A DNA stretch of 64,000 nt from Laceyella sediminis (GCF_003003125.1 NZ_PVTZ01000001.1:310001-374000), one strand, 5' to 3'. Shown: positions 36,392 through 45,663, numbered from the stretch's first letter. The notes: generated by a model from the letters alone, not told the origin. Numbers and translations are program-made.

Positions 36392-36693
36392 TTCTTGTTG
36401 GTCATGATAAACCAACCATTCAGGGATATATTCCCGGCGTTTACTGCTTGGTTAACCCGTAATGCTATAATAACAAATATGGCAGTGCTGGCAAGAGGTT
36501 AATCAACAAATCGTCACTATGATAAAAGGCAATCCCCACGAGCATCATCGCTCAAGTGGGAAAAGCGAGCCAACGCGTTGCCCGCTACCGGTGTTTGTGG
36601 ATAAAACATCGGCTCTCAGCCGCTTTACTGGCAAGACTTTCTGCTCACTGTCCATCTCTATCAACCTCATGTTTGATGCAAGGAGTGATACCA
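36392..36693. other. Intergenic region between divergent oxidoreductase genes
   Basis: About 300 bp before the Gfo/Idh/MocA gene. The computed ORF covers part of it, but the codon content before the TTG at 36694 is not protein-like. It probably holds promoters for the downstream gene. Confidence 0.35.
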
Positions 36694-37737
36694 TTGCAAC
36701 CAATACAAGTTGGACTAATCGGCTTTGGCTTCTCGGGGTCCACCTTTCACGCCCCCGTCATCACACAGGTGCCTGGACTCAACCTGACTCATGTCGTCTC
36801 TTCTGATCCCAGCAAAGTGCATCGTCGGCTCCCCCAAGTAGAGGTACTGGCCGACCCCCGTGCGTTGTGGGATCATCCCGACATCGAGTTGGTCGTGATC
36901 ACCACGCCTAACGACACGCATTTCCCTTACGCCAAAGAAGCCTTGCTGAGCGGGAAACACGTGGTGATCGAAAAGCCCTTCGTAATCGATGTCGCTGAAG
37001 CCGATGAATTGATCAAACTAGCCGCCGAGCAAAACCGCATCCTAAGCGTATACCACAACCGCCGCTACGACAGCGATTTCCTCACGGTCAAACAGGTAGT
37101 TGAGCAAGGTTTGCTCGGTACGGTTCATACATATGAAGCGCATTTTGACCGGTACCGTCCGGAGGTGCGCATTCGTTGGCGTGAACAAGATGTGCCAGGA
37201 GCCGGAGTGTTGTACGATCTCGGGCCTCATCTGATCGATCAGGCCATCCAATTGTTCGGGCCACCTCAGACAGTGTGGGCTGACCTCTTGATGCAACGCC
37301 CGCAAGCCCAAGTAACCGATTGCTTCCATCTCATCCTCGGATACGAAAACGGGTTGCGTGCCATCTTGCGTGCTAGCTGTCTGGTTAAAGCACCAGGGCC
37401 GCGATATCAGGTGCACGGCAGCCTTGGCACATTGACCAAATACGGGATGGACCCGCAAGAAGAAATGTTGAAACAAGGGATGAAACCAGGTGATCCCGGG
37501 TGGGGCCAGGAATCTCCGGAATTCCAAGCCACCCTCTCCACCACCGTGCAAGGGGTGGAGATGCAAGGCACCGTTCCTACCCTGACCGGAGGATATGAAA
37601 CGTACTATCAACAATTGGCCCAAGCGATCAGGGGACAAGCCGATGTACCCGTCTCAGCTCAAGAAGCGCGGATAACTATGCAAGTCATCTCGGCAGCAAT
37701 CGCTAGCGCACACGAAGGAAGAGTTGTAAAAATATAA
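36694..37737 (+). CDS. Gfo/Idh/MocA family NAD(P)-dependent oxidoreductase
   Basis: 347 residues. The N-terminal Rossmann domain starts VGLIGFGFSGSTFHAPVI, followed by ITTPNDTHFPYAKEALLSGKHVVIEKPF, of which EKPF carries the conserved catalytic Lys. The C-terminal domain has GAGVLYDLGPHLIDQAIQLFG, with the DLGPHLIDQ motif that positions the catalytic Asp/His. Close to YdgJ/YrbE-type sugar or inositol oxidoreductases; substrate unknown. The start is TTG at 36694 behind AAGGAGTG; 46 extra upstream codons are rejected. It ends at its own terminator. Confidence 0.91.
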   Translation: MQPIQVGLIGFGFSGSTFHAPVITQVPGLNLTHVVSSDPSKVHRRLPQVEVLADPRALWDHPDIELVVITTPNDTHFPYAKEALLSGKHVVIEKPFVIDVAEADELIKLAAEQNRILSVYHNRRYDSDFLTVKQVVEQGLLGTVHTYEAHFDRYRPEVRIRWREQDVPGAGVLYDLGPHLIDQAIQLFGPPQTVWADLLMQRPQAQVTDCFHLILGYENGLRAILRASCLVKAPGPRYQVHGSLGTLTKYGMDPQEEMLKQGMKPGDPGWGQESPEFQATLSTTVQGVEMQGTVPTLTGGYETYYQQLAQAIRGQADVPVSAQEARITMQVISAAIASAHEGRVVKI

Positions 37738-37777
37738 ATAAATCCATTCAACATTTACTTCTTCATCTCATTGAAAC

Positions 37778-37803
37778 GCGGTTCAGCCGAAAGGCGGAGC
37801 CGC
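37778..37803 (+). terminator. Terminator of the Gfo/Idh/MocA gene
   Basis: GCGGTTC and GAGCCGC (one G-U pair) followed by ATTTTTTG. Confidence 0.7.
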
Positions 37804-37903
37804 ATTTTTTGTTAGCTTTTAAAAATCTCTTCATCATTCTTCAACAATCGGCAGGTAGAATGTGGTCACACTGGTGCATGACAGACACAGAAAGGAGAAA
37901 ATC

Positions 37904-38290
37904 ATGGTACAACCCAACGCACTTGCTCCCTTGTTGCTTCGCATCGGCCTTGGGAGCATCCTTTTCGCCCACGGACTGCAAAAACTCTTGTTCATCAGCC
38001 GAACCATGGAATTTTTCGAGCTGATTGGCGTTCTTTTTCCCTCCTTGTCCGCCTATGGCATCGCCACGCTGGAAACTTTGTGTGGCATCGCGTTTTACCT
38101 GGGGATTCACATCCGGTTAGCCGGATTGTGCACCATTCTGCTGATGTGCGGCACCATCATCACTGTCAAAGGGGCCAAAGGCTTCATTGATGGGTACGAA
38201 TTTGATGCCTTGATCATAGTGAACGCCATTTCCCTCATGTTCACTGGGCCTGGCGAATACAGCATCTCCCATATCTCTAATCATCCCTAG
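37904..38290 (+). CDS. DoxX family membrane protein
   Basis: 128 residues with four helices: LLLRIGLGSILFAHGLQKLL (carrying the DoxX-typical FAHGLQKL), FELIGVLFPSLSAYGIATLETLCGIAFYLG, ILLMCGTIITVKGAKGF and a C-terminal helix. DoxX members are linked to redox enzymes or sulfur/terminal oxidase functions; nothing here defines the role. ATG at 37904 has AAAGGAG six bases upstream. Confidence 0.85.
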   Translation: MVQPNALAPLLLRIGLGSILFAHGLQKLLFISRTMEFFELIGVLFPSLSAYGIATLETLCGIAFYLGIHIRLAGLCTILLMCGTIITVKGAKGFIDGYEFDALIIVNAISLMFTGPGEYSISHISNHP

Positions 38291-38452
38291 CGCTTTTGGC
38301 TTTTCGTCTTTACCATTCGCTTGCCAGAAACAACCACCGCTTTAAAAACTCACTCTCGTCTGATATTGTTTCCATTCCATCGTCATATGACGATTTTTTT
38401 ATATCCTTTATAATAAATGATGAACTTCCAACAAACAGAGTGAGGCGACACA

Positions 38453-39325
38453 ATGGATACAATCACACACGGCCTATTTGGCTATACGATGTATCGGTGC
38501 TTAAAAAAAGAGGACATTCCCGCCGAAGAGGGGAAATCCCTGTTGTTTGTGTCATTGGTCAGTAACCAAATCCCCGATATCGACGTGGTTGTCCGCGTAA
38601 CTGAAACGGGCCGCATCATGGAACAGATGTGGCATCGCGGGCTAACCCATTCCTTGTTGTTCATTCCCATTTGGGCTTTGCTGATCTACGTTTTGGTGCG
38701 GCTGATGTTCAAAGTGACAGACTGGCGCTTCTTCCACCTGTCTTTGTTCGGAGTCGCTCTGCATGATTTTGTCGATTGTTTCAACGCCTGGGGCACCGGC
38801 TTATTTGAGCCGTTTTCCTCCGCTCGCATCACCTTGGGAACCCTTCCCATTGTCGACTTCGTTTTTTGGGGTCTCTTCCTAGCCGGTTTTTTGTTCTCTT
38901 ATATGAAAAAACACATCCCAAAACAGCGAATTTTCCAATGGGTGGCTTTGGGAATGCTCCTTCATTTCAGCATCCAAACGGCACAAGGGTTGATTGTAGA
39001 ACAACGGGCCGAGCTGCGTTATGACCGCGTCGAACTGGCGGCCAGCTTTGTTCCTTGGCATTTTCGGGTGATCGGCAAAACCGGAAACCAAGTGGAATTG
39101 ACGGATGCCACCGTATGGTCGACCAGCCGACCATTGGCTGCGCTCAAATCGCATGAAGAAACCGATTTGTCCCCCTTGTTCAATCAGAATCCCAAAGCGA
39201 AGGTTCTCTACGAATGGTCGCCGTTTGTCGTCGTCGTCAACGACAGCAAACGCTTGGGCATTTTTGATCCGCGTTTTTACCGTGACGGGGAATCTTTCGT
39301 TAGTGAATACATCGAAAAACGGTGA
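38453..39325 (+). CDS. YdjM/DUF457-like membrane-bound metal-dependent hydrolase
   Basis: 290 residues. The N-terminus MDTITHGLFGYTMYR, the PDIDVVVRV motif and HRGLTHSLLF supply the conserved His and Asp pattern of the YdjM/DUF457 family. Hydrophobic helices follow (LLFIPIWALLIYVLVRL, FVFWGLFLAGFLFSY, WVALGMLLHFSIQTA), and a soluble C-terminal domain of about 100 residues. B. subtilis YfhP is similar. The hydrolase label is predicted for the family, not demonstrated here. Confidence 0.86.
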   Translation: MDTITHGLFGYTMYRCLKKEDIPAEEGKSLLFVSLVSNQIPDIDVVVRVTETGRIMEQMWHRGLTHSLLFIPIWALLIYVLVRLMFKVTDWRFFHLSLFGVALHDFVDCFNAWGTGLFEPFSSARITLGTLPIVDFVFWGLFLAGFLFSYMKKHIPKQRIFQWVALGMLLHFSIQTAQGLIVEQRAELRYDRVELAASFVPWHFRVIGKTGNQVELTDATVWSTSRPLAALKSHEETDLSPLFNQNPKAKVLYEWSPFVVVVNDSKRLGIFDPRFYRDGESFVSEYIEKR

Positions 39326-39486
39326 AGCGAAAGCGCCATCAATCCCCTGTTTTACAAATCGCTGAAACATAACGGAGAAAGTGATCAAACGTCCTTTGGA
39401 CACTCCATTTTCGCTAACAGCCATGTCAGGCATTATCGCGCATTACCCGCTTGACCAGTTCATATCTCGAAAGGGGGACACGGCTC

Positions 39487-40323
39487 ATGACTCAGCTCGT
39501 TTCTCTTGAATGGCTACACAACCACCTGAACGATCCGCAATTGATTATCGTGGATTGCCGTTTCCAGCTTGGACAACCTACCGCCGGGAAGGAGGCTTAT
39601 CTCCGTGATCACATCCCAGGCGCCTTTTATCTGGATCTTGACCAAGACTTGTCCGCTCCCCCATCCGTCCACGGCGGACGTCATCCCCTGCCTGACCCCC
39701 ATGTGTTCGCCGCCAAGGCAGGGGCCATCGGCATCGGAGAAAACGTCACTGTCGTCGCTTATGACGACCAAGGGGGAGCCATGGCTGGACGCTTGTGGTG
39801 GTTGCTTCATTATTTCGGGCACCATCGGGCAAAAGTGTTGAACGGCTCTTACTCCTTGTGGAAAAAACAAGGATTGCCAATTACCGCCGAACGGCCAACA
39901 GCACAGCCCCGCACCTTTCATCCACAGATCAACCACCGCTGGATGGCCTCCATGGAAGAGGTGAAGGCTAAGCTTAACGACCCACACACGATGATCATCG
40001 ATTCCCGCGAAGGCGCACGTTACCGCGGCGAACAGGAACCAATCGATCCCGTGGCCGGGCATATACCGGGCGCGAAACACTATTTCTTCAAAGAAACCCA
40101 GCTCGCTGACGGGCGTTTCAAATCGAAAGAAGCGCTTGCTGAACACTTCGCCGGCATTTCCAAAGAACATGAAGTGATCGTCTATTGTGGTTCTGGGGTG
40201 ACAGCGACCCCCAATGTCATCGCCCTCATGGAGGCCGGTTACCAACAGGTTAAGCTTTACGCCGGCAGTTGGAGTGATTGGATTTCACACCAAAACAATC
40301 CGGTCGCCACTGGAGATGAATAA
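39487..40323 (+). CDS. Thiosulfate/3-mercaptopyruvate sulfurtransferase (two rhodanese domains)
   Basis: 278 residues. An inactive N-terminal rhodanese domain (IIVDCRFQLGQPTAGKEAYLRDHIPGA) precedes a catalytic one (MIIDSREGARYRGEQEP, then the active-site Cys loop YCGSGVTATPNV). CGSGVT is typical of the mercaptopyruvate group, although thiosulfate activity is also possible. I chose ATG at 39487 (MTQLVSLEW), behind AAAGGGGGACACGG. It ends at a bidirectional terminator. Confidence 0.93.
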   Translation: MTQLVSLEWLHNHLNDPQLIIVDCRFQLGQPTAGKEAYLRDHIPGAFYLDLDQDLSAPPSVHGGRHPLPDPHVFAAKAGAIGIGENVTVVAYDDQGGAMAGRLWWLLHYFGHHRAKVLNGSYSLWKKQGLPITAERPTAQPRTFHPQINHRWMASMEEVKAKLNDPHTMIIDSREGARYRGEQEPIDPVAGHIPGAKHYFFKETQLADGRFKSKEALAEHFAGISKEHEVIVYCGSGVTATPNVIALMEAGYQQVKLYAGSWSDWISHQNNPVATGDE

Positions 40324-40328
40324 ACAAA

Positions 40329-40361
40329 AAAGGGATTCGCCTAGTACTGGCGAATCCCTTT
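40329..40361. terminator. Bidirectional terminator
   Basis: AAAGGGATTCGCC and GGCGAATCCCTTT form a 13-bp stem with a 7-nt loop between convergent sulfurtransferase and aldehyde dehydrogenase genes. Confidence 0.85.
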
Positions 40362-40370
40362 CCCATCTTA

Positions 40371-41738
40371 TCAGCCGTAAAATTTTTTCAGCCAGTTGAG
40401 CGCATTCTTAGTGAAAGAATATCGCAAAGGCATGTCAAACTGCGTCGTCTGCTTAACAATCGCTTTTTCATGGCTGAAGCAATCAAAGCTGTACTTTCCA
40501 TGGTAATTACCCAAACCGCTCGTGCCAACACCACCGAACGGCAGATGTGGATTGCCGATGTGAACGATGGTGTCATTGATGCAACCGCCACCGAATGGCA
40601 AAGAACGAATCACTTTTTCTTGGTTTTGCTCATTCTCCGAAAAAAAGTACAACGCCAACGGCTTTTCCTTCTTGCGGATTTCCGCGATCGCTTCATCCAG
40701 ATCGGTATAAGTAAACACCGGCAAAATCGGCCCAAAAATCTCTTCCTGCATCACCGGTGCCTCCCAGCTCACTCCCGTCAACACCGTCGGCTCAATGACA
40801 CGCCGTTGCGCATCCGTTTTGCCACCAATGACGATCTCCCCATCAGCCAAGAACGCCTCCAATCGCGAAAAATGGCGTTCATTCACAATATGCCCATAAT
40901 TCTCGCTTGTCAGCGGATCTGTCCCGTAAAACCGCGCGATTTCTTGTTTCAACTGCGCCAACCACACATCTTTGCGTTCCTCATGGATCAACACATAATC
41001 CGGCGCGACGCACGTCTGGCCCGCATTCAGCCATTTGCCCCACACAATTCTGCGGGCAGCCAGCTCAATATTGGCATCTTTATCGATGATCACCGGACTT
41101 TTGCCCCCCAGCTCCAGCGTCACCGGAGTCAACGTTTGGGCCGCCTTTTCCATAATCGTTTTGCCTACCTGCGCACTTCCGGTGAAGAAGATGTGATCAA
41201 ACGGCAGATCCAATAGCGCTTTGCTCGTCTCCACATCTCCTTCGATCACCGCAATGTATTCCTCCTCGAAAATCCCCTTAATCATTTGCATGATCACTTG
41301 GGACGTATGCGGTGCCCATTCCGATGGCTTGAGCGTGACGCAATTCCCTGCTGCAATCGCTCCAATCAGCGGCATCACCGCAAGATTGAATGGATAATTC
41401 CAAGGTGAAATGATCAGGGTGAGCCCATACGGCTCAGGATACACATAACTCTTCGATCCCATCAGCACTTGCGGTGTTGGAACTTTTCTCGGTTTGGCCC
41501 ATGTTTTCAAACGCTTGCTAACATATTTGATCTCATCCAGCGTCGGTCCGATTTCCGACAAATACGCATCAAACTCCGAACGGTGCAAATCCTTTTTCAA
41601 TGCGGTGGTAATGTCAGGCTCATATCGTTTGATGGCAGATTGCAATTTGCGCAAGCTCTCCAAGCGAAAGGCGATCTCCTTGGTTTTCCCCGTCAGGTAA
41701 AACTCCTTCTGTTTCTCAAAAATCTCTTTATGTCGCAT
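40371..41738 (-). CDS. Aldehyde dehydrogenase (class 3-like, YwdH-type)
   Basis: 455 residues. NAD(P)-dependent oxidation of aldehydes. Visible are the coenzyme segment SPWNYPFNLAVMPLIGAIAAGN (read around SPWNYPFN), the catalytic Glu in TLELGGKSPV, the catalytic Cys in NAGQTCVAPDY, and FGPILPV. The C-terminus (FGGVGTSGLGNYHGKYSFDCFSH) suits the fatty aldehyde/class 3 group without a membrane tail. ATG at 41738 (MRHKEIFEKQKEF) has a G-rich ribosome binding site and gives the family length; the ORF extends 34 codons upstream. Confidence 0.93.
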   Translation of the reverse strand: MRHKEIFEKQKEFYLTGKTKEIAFRLESLRKLQSAIKRYEPDITTALKKDLHRSEFDAYLSEIGPTLDEIKYVSKRLKTWAKPRKVPTPQVLMGSKSYVYPEPYGLTLIISPWNYPFNLAVMPLIGAIAAGNCVTLKPSEWAPHTSQVIMQMIKGIFEEEYIAVIEGDVETSKALLDLPFDHIFFTGSAQVGKTIMEKAAQTLTPVTLELGGKSPVIIDKDANIELAARRIVWGKWLNAGQTCVAPDYVLIHEERKDVWLAQLKQEIARFYGTDPLTSENYGHIVNERHFSRLEAFLADGEIVIGGKTDAQRRVIEPTVLTGVSWEAPVMQEEIFGPILPVFTYTDLDEAIAEIRKKEKPLALYFFSENEQNQEKVIRSLPFGGGCINDTIVHIGNPHLPFGGVGTSGLGNYHGKYSFDCFSHEKAIVKQTTQFDMPLRYSFTKNALNWLKKFYG

Positions 41739-41814
41739 CCATTCACCACGCCCCCACTCAGATGTTTTCAGCTTCAGTATAGAAAATGAGCCTGACTTTC
41801 TCAAGAAAAGCAAT

Positions 41815-42291
41815 TCATTTAAAAACCGAATGCACCCCAAACCGTTCGCGCCAGTGTTCCACCAAACGGAGACGGTATGATTCGCTCAGTTGCTGAACGG
41901 CCCCTTGATGAATCAAACGCAAATAAGCGAGGCTAGGCCGGATTTCTTCCTCCGATTTGTTAACCACCGTATATGTTTCCGCTTCGATCCAACTTTCCCT
42001 ATGCCGCACCTTCACGCAAATGCGCCGATAATGGCCGACATCCACGCCTTCCCGCTTATCCAAATCCGGCAAGGCTTCTGGATCGAGGCGATAAAGCACA
42101 CCTTCTACCTCTTCTCCTGGCGCCGGCACAATGTCTGCCACCCCCCCTTGCCGATATTCGCTGTACATGGTAAACGCGAGCCGGTGGTCGGGAAGCGTCG
42201 CCGCGCCAAGCACCTGATAGCGCCCTTCGCCCACCGTCCCTTTGAAGCTCTCTTCATCCATGCATGAACCGTATGCAAAATAATATAACAC
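41815..42291 (-). CDS. Gamma-glutamylcyclotransferase-like (AIG2/GGCT) protein
   Basis: About 158 residues. The N-terminal YYFAYGSCM is the substrate-binding YGS motif of the GGCT fold, and LDKREGVDVGHYRR holds the conserved Glu (catalytic in GGCT) plus Tyr-Arg. Members cleave gamma-glutamyl amino acids or related amine linkages; the substrate is unknown. GTG at 42291 (VLYYFAYGS) behind GGAGAGG gives the family start; the longer ORF adds six residues. Confidence 0.85.
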   Translation of the reverse strand: MLYYFAYGSCMDEESFKGTVGEGRYQVLGAATLPDHRLAFTMYSEYRQGGVADIVPAPGEEVEGVLYRLDPEALPDLDKREGVDVGHYRRICVKVRHRESWIEAETYTVVNKSEEEIRPSLAYLRLIHQGAVQQLSESYRLRLVEHWRERFGVHSVFK

Positions 42292-42418
42292 GCTCTCCTC
42301 TCCCTTCATCCGGAGACTTCTGCCTACCGGTCAACTCGAATGGCCGAACGCGCTCTAACCATCATATGTGCAACCGTCCATCTTCTTTACCCGTTCATCT
42401 AGTAAAATACACAAAAAA

Positions 42419-42434
42419 GGGGCGTTAACGCCCC
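42419..42434. terminator. Terminator of the MFS gene, overlapping its stop codon
   Basis: GGGGCG-TTAA-CGCCCC lies over the MFS stop codon (TAA in the loop) and is followed by T's in the minus direction. Confidence 0.75.
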
Positions 42435-43684
42435 GTTCCCTGATGTGCCGGGTTCGCGGGCAACCGTTTCTTCGCCCGTCCAACCAGCGGCACCTTGCGA
42501 ATCGCCAACCATGTCAGCAATTGAGTAAAACCGATAACCAGCACAAACCACCGCAACTCGGTGGGATCCTTGATTTGGGCGACCCACAAAATAAAGAGCA
42601 AAATACCCGTGACACGTCCCACATTTAACATCAACTCCCGCGAAACCACATACTCCACCCGTAAGGCCGCCGATTGTTTGGTCTCGCCGATCACATCGAA
42701 CACAGTAGAAGTGAGAGGTGCCAGGTAAAACGGATAAAATAGCGCGCCACCCACACCCATCACCCACATGGTCCATTCACTCATGTGAAACGCAAACGGC
42801 AAAATGACCAAACCCATCATCAAGGCCCCAACCAAGATAAACATATTGCGTGATTTCGGTTTCATCATTTTGCCGACCACAAAGTACGACAGCATAGACA
42901 CAAGGGAGCCCACCGTATAAAAACTACCCACAGTGAATTCATCTTTGGTTGTGACATACACCAACAAACCGATGAGAAAGGAGAACACCCCTTCACGCAA
43001 CCCTTGCGCGGCCATAGCCAGACCGACATAACGCCAATGGGCATCACGCTTCCCCAATAGACGCACCACCCGGGCTAATTGGAATTCTCCCCGGGCCAAT
43101 CGAGCCTTAAATAAAAAGCTGACCACTACCGCCGCTAGGAAGATCGATAGCGACAGTCCGAAAATGAAATGGTAGCCGCGGACCTGTCCCATGTTGCGGA
43201 TCAACAAACCGGAAATAAACGGGGCAACGATCCCCGTGATGGAGGTGATCAGTCCATTCGCTCCATTGAAAATGTCACGGTTGTCCCGCTCAGTGATTTC
43301 AAAATAAAGCACATTGTAGGCCAGCCAGAAAAACCCCGCTCCCAACCCCAGCAGCGCGCCGAGCAAGTAGACATAAGAAGCCGCGTTTTTGCCAAGCAGC
43401 CAAACCACCAAATAAAACAAGGACAAGATGGCCACTCCCAAGCGAATCGACACCACGCGGTCAACCTTTTTCACCATCCATCCGGCCACGACAAAAGTAA
43501 GAGCCGCCACCACGAAATGGATGAGATTAAACCAGCTGATCATGCTCCAATCTTTTTTGATCTTCCACAGAAAGACATTGACAAATGTTCCAGACAAAGC
43601 AGTAGCTACGGCAAACAAGCCGTTTTCCAGCAACAATAGCCATGCTGAACGATCCAGTTTACTCCATGTGTTTATTCGTCGCAT
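42425..43684 (-). CDS. MFS transporter (YqgE/YxiO-like group)
   Basis: 419 residues with 11-12 hydrophobic helices in two bundles, e.g. FAVATALSGTFVNVFLW, LIHFVVAALTFVVAGWM, YLLGALLGLGAGFFWLAYN and MWVMGVGGALFYPFYLAPL. The segment YNVLYFEITERDNRDIFNGANGLI and the C-terminal VEYVVSRELMLNVGRVTGI are typical of the Bacillus YqgE-type MFS proteins. The substrate is unknown. The stop codon lies inside the terminator hairpin. Confidence 0.88.
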   Translation of the reverse strand: MRRINTWSKLDRSAWLLLLENGLFAVATALSGTFVNVFLWKIKKDWSMISWFNLIHFVVAALTFVVAGWMVKKVDRVVSIRLGVAILSLFYLVVWLLGKNAASYVYLLGALLGLGAGFFWLAYNVLYFEITERDNRDIFNGANGLITSITGIVAPFISGLLIRNMGQVRGYHFIFGLSLSIFLAAVVVSFLFKARLARGEFQLARVVRLLGKRDAHWRYVGLAMAAQGLREGVFSFLIGLLVYVTTKDEFTVGSFYTVGSLVSMLSYFVVGKMMKPKSRNMFILVGALMMGLVILPFAFHMSEWTMWVMGVGGALFYPFYLAPLTSTVFDVIGETKQSAALRVEYVVSRELMLNVGRVTGILLFILWVAQIKDPTELRWFVLVIGFTQLLTWLAIRKVPLVGRAKKRLPANPAHQGTGR

Positions 43685-43734
43685 AGGTTAGCTCACCAGT
43701 CTTAGCTTAACCAACTGCCCCTCGAATATGAAAA

Positions 43735-43756
43735 AGGGGTGGAATGCTCCACCCCT
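43735..43756 (-). terminator. Terminator of the psd-rhomboid unit
   Basis: AGGGGTGGA and TCCACCCCT form a 9-bp stem with a 4-nt loop; the stop codon of the rhomboid-like gene lies at its edge, with T's following in the minus direction. Confidence 0.75.
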
Positions 43757-44369
43757 ACTGCCAATCATCCTCTTCATCTTGATCAGACTGCATACTTTTG
43801 AACTGAATGAAAATCATCGCCAAGACGAAGCCCGTAGTCAGGGCGACAATATGCCCAAACAGCAGACTCCAACCAAATGCTAAATTGAATACCACGAAAA
43901 CGAGAACCATCCGGCCCATGACGGGGTGGATCATCCCCCGCAACGCCAAAAACAGATATACGCCTAACAGGCCATAAATCGCTTCATTGGCTCCGGTAAT
44001 CACCCCGTCGACGTCAGTCAAATAAATGCCCCAATATCCAGCGATTCCCGCGCACAAATAAATGAATAAAAATGAGAGCTTGCCGAACAGCCATTCCAAT
44101 TGGGGCGCAAACAAATACAAGGAAACTCCCATCATCAACAATTGAAGTAGATGGACGTGCAAAAATAGGGAAGAGACCAACCGCCAATACTCACCATCCT
44201 GAATGCGCCATTGCACAAATGCCCCAAATTGGACCCAAGTAGCCGGACCAAAGCCTTTGCCGCTTAAAGTATACATGAGGAAGACGACAATTTGAACCAA
44301 GATGATGCCTGTCACAACAGGAAATAGCTGTGGAAAACGCCGAACCGGAATCAATGTGTGTCTGAACAA
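43755..44369 (-). CDS. Rhomboid-like membrane protein lacking the catalytic serine
   Basis: About 204 residues with six hydrophobic segments in rhomboid order. It keeps WRLVSSLFLHVHLLQLL, LYLFAPQLEWLFGKLSFLFIYLCAG (family form ...LE..yG...f...Y...G), the GANEAIYGLLG region and GHIVALTTGF. In active rhomboids the fourth is GxSGxxxG and here it is GANEAIYG: the nucleophile position is Asn. The His helix (GHIVAL) is present. So this is a probable pseudo-rhomboid, though I cannot exclude that the catalytic Ser is supplied elsewhere. The TTG at 44369 has GGAGGAAG upstream and overlaps the psd 3' end by 19 bp, so the two are translationally coupled. Confidence 0.78.
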   Translation of the reverse strand: MFRHTLIPVRRFPQLFPVVTGIILVQIVVFLMYTLSGKGFGPATWVQFGAFVQWRIQDGEYWRLVSSLFLHVHLLQLLMMGVSLYLFAPQLEWLFGKLSFLFIYLCAGIAGYWGIYLTDVDGVITGANEAIYGLLGVYLFLALRGMIHPVMGRMVLVFVVFNLAFGWSLLFGHIVALTTGFVLAMIFIQFKSMQSDQDEEDDWQ

Positions 44370-45229
44370 GAAGCTTCCTCCTCCAATCTGACCAATCGGG
44401 CGATCTCTTGCCCCATCCGCACGCTCGTTCCTTTGGCCAGAGGAATGCTCCACTCGATTTGTCCCGGTTCAAACAGAAGAATCACAGTGGAACCGAACTC
44501 AAACCGCCCCACCTCCGCTCCTTTGGCCAAGCGTTCTGGAGTAGCATAATCCTTGTGCGCGAAAGGTCGGCTCGGTTTGGGATTGGTGGCGATCGCTTGA
44601 TCGTAGGTCACTTTGATGCTACCGACATTGGTGGCCCCCACTTTAATGAGCGCCGTGAGACCACTCTCTCCTTCAATATAAGTGATGACCCGCTCATTCA
44701 CTGCAAATAGTCCCGGCACCAGCCGGATGCCCATTTCATTGACGGGATACAACTCACCCGGTATGTAGGTGGATGAGACAACTCTCCCGGCAATCGGCAT
44801 GTGAATGCGGTGGTAATCCCGCGGGCTTAAATAGATGGTTACAAATTGCCCGCCATCAAAGCGTTTCACCGCGGCCTCATTCCCACCCAACAATTGGGAC
44901 AATGAGTAAGAAATCCCCTTGGCTTGGATCAACCGCCCCTCCGTGATCGTCCCACCCTCCGACACAGTGCCGTCCACTGGGCTCACCACTTGGGCTTTCC
45001 CACCGCAGATCGGGCGTGCTTCGGGATGAAGCTCGCGAACAAAAAAGTCGAGCAGATGCTCAAATTGGTCAAGTGGCTTCTTTACAGGAGCCAGGTCAAT
45101 GTCAAAATGACGTATGTACAAGGGAATCAGGTGACGACTGAACGGATGCCGCGCCACCTTTCCCATCAGGCGCGAGAGCCCTTTTTTGGGCAACCCCCGC
45201 CAAAACGCTTTGGTTATGCTTTGCTTCAT
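44351..45229 (-). CDS. psd: Phosphatidylserine decarboxylase proenzyme
   Basis: 292 residues. It makes phosphatidylethanolamine at the membrane. The proenzyme is cleaved at the GST site in VGRFEFGSTVILL, whose Ser becomes the pyruvoyl group. Other conserved segments are VSPVDGTVSEGG, LSPRDYHRIHMPIAG and VGATNVGSIKV. The ATG at 45229 (MKQSITKAFW) has GAGGAGGATC upstream, so the 41-codon upstream extension that crosses the divergent SASP promoter is rejected. It forms an operon with the rhomboid-like gene. Confidence 0.94.
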   Translation of the reverse strand: MKQSITKAFWRGLPKKGLSRLMGKVARHPFSRHLIPLYIRHFDIDLAPVKKPLDQFEHLLDFFVRELHPEARPICGGKAQVVSPVDGTVSEGGTITEGRLIQAKGISYSLSQLLGGNEAAVKRFDGGQFVTIYLSPRDYHRIHMPIAGRVVSSTYIPGELYPVNEMGIRLVPGLFAVNERVITYIEGESGLTALIKVGATNVGSIKVTYDQAIATNPKPSRPFAHKDYATPERLAKGAEVGRFEFGSTVILLFEPGQIEWSIPLAKGTSVRMGQEIARLVRLEEEASCSDTH

Positions 45230-45311
45230 ATGATCCTCCTCACAGGAAAATTTCGGCAGTAATATCTTCACCTCAACCGGACACCATAATAAGCGACAAG
45301 GAGGTGAAAAG

Positions 45312-45602
45312 ATGAACACCAAAAACTTTACTCCACAACAATCGAGAACCAATGCACAGCAAGTTCGCCAACAAAACCAGCAATCCGCTCAAGGTACTTC
45401 CAGCGGTTTTGCAACTGAGTTCGCCAGCGAAACCAACGCGCAACAAGTCCGCCAACAAAACCAACAATCCGCTCAAGCTAGCCGCATGTCTGGTGCGACC
45501 GCAGGAGGCTTCAACACGGAGTTCGCTAGCGAAACCAACGTACAACAGGTCCGCCAACAAAACCAACAATCCGAGGCTAAAAAGCGTAACAACCAACAAT
45601 AA
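45312..45602 (+). CDS. Gamma-type small acid-soluble spore protein
   Basis: 96 residues with very high Gln/Asn content and two main repeats ending TEFASETNxQQVRQQNQQS. Gamma-type SASPs are stored in the spore core and degraded by the GPR protease during germination to supply amino acids; the (T/S)EFASET motif is the GPR site type. Ribosome binding site AAGGAGGTG. It is transcribed divergently from psd, 83 bp apart, and ends at a strong bidirectional terminator. Confidence 0.93.
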   Translation: MNTKNFTPQQSRTNAQQVRQQNQQSAQGTSSGFATEFASETNAQQVRQQNQQSAQASRMSGATAGGFNTEFASETNVQQVRQQNQQSEAKKRNNQQ

Positions 45603-45630
45603 TCAAGCTTGTGGTACATGCTTCATCCAT

Positions 45631-45663
45631 AAATCCCATCCGCCGTTATGGCAGATGGGATTT
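45631..45663. terminator. Bidirectional terminator
   Basis: AAATCCCATC and GATGGGATTT form a 10-bp stem between the convergent gamma SASP and DUF502 genes; it extends slightly over the stop codon region of the DUF502 gene. Confidence 0.8.

Noticed and set aside
45230-45352. Upstream extension of psd
   Set aside because: It overlaps the gamma SASP start on the other strand, and a strong ribosome binding site precedes the internal ATG at 45229.
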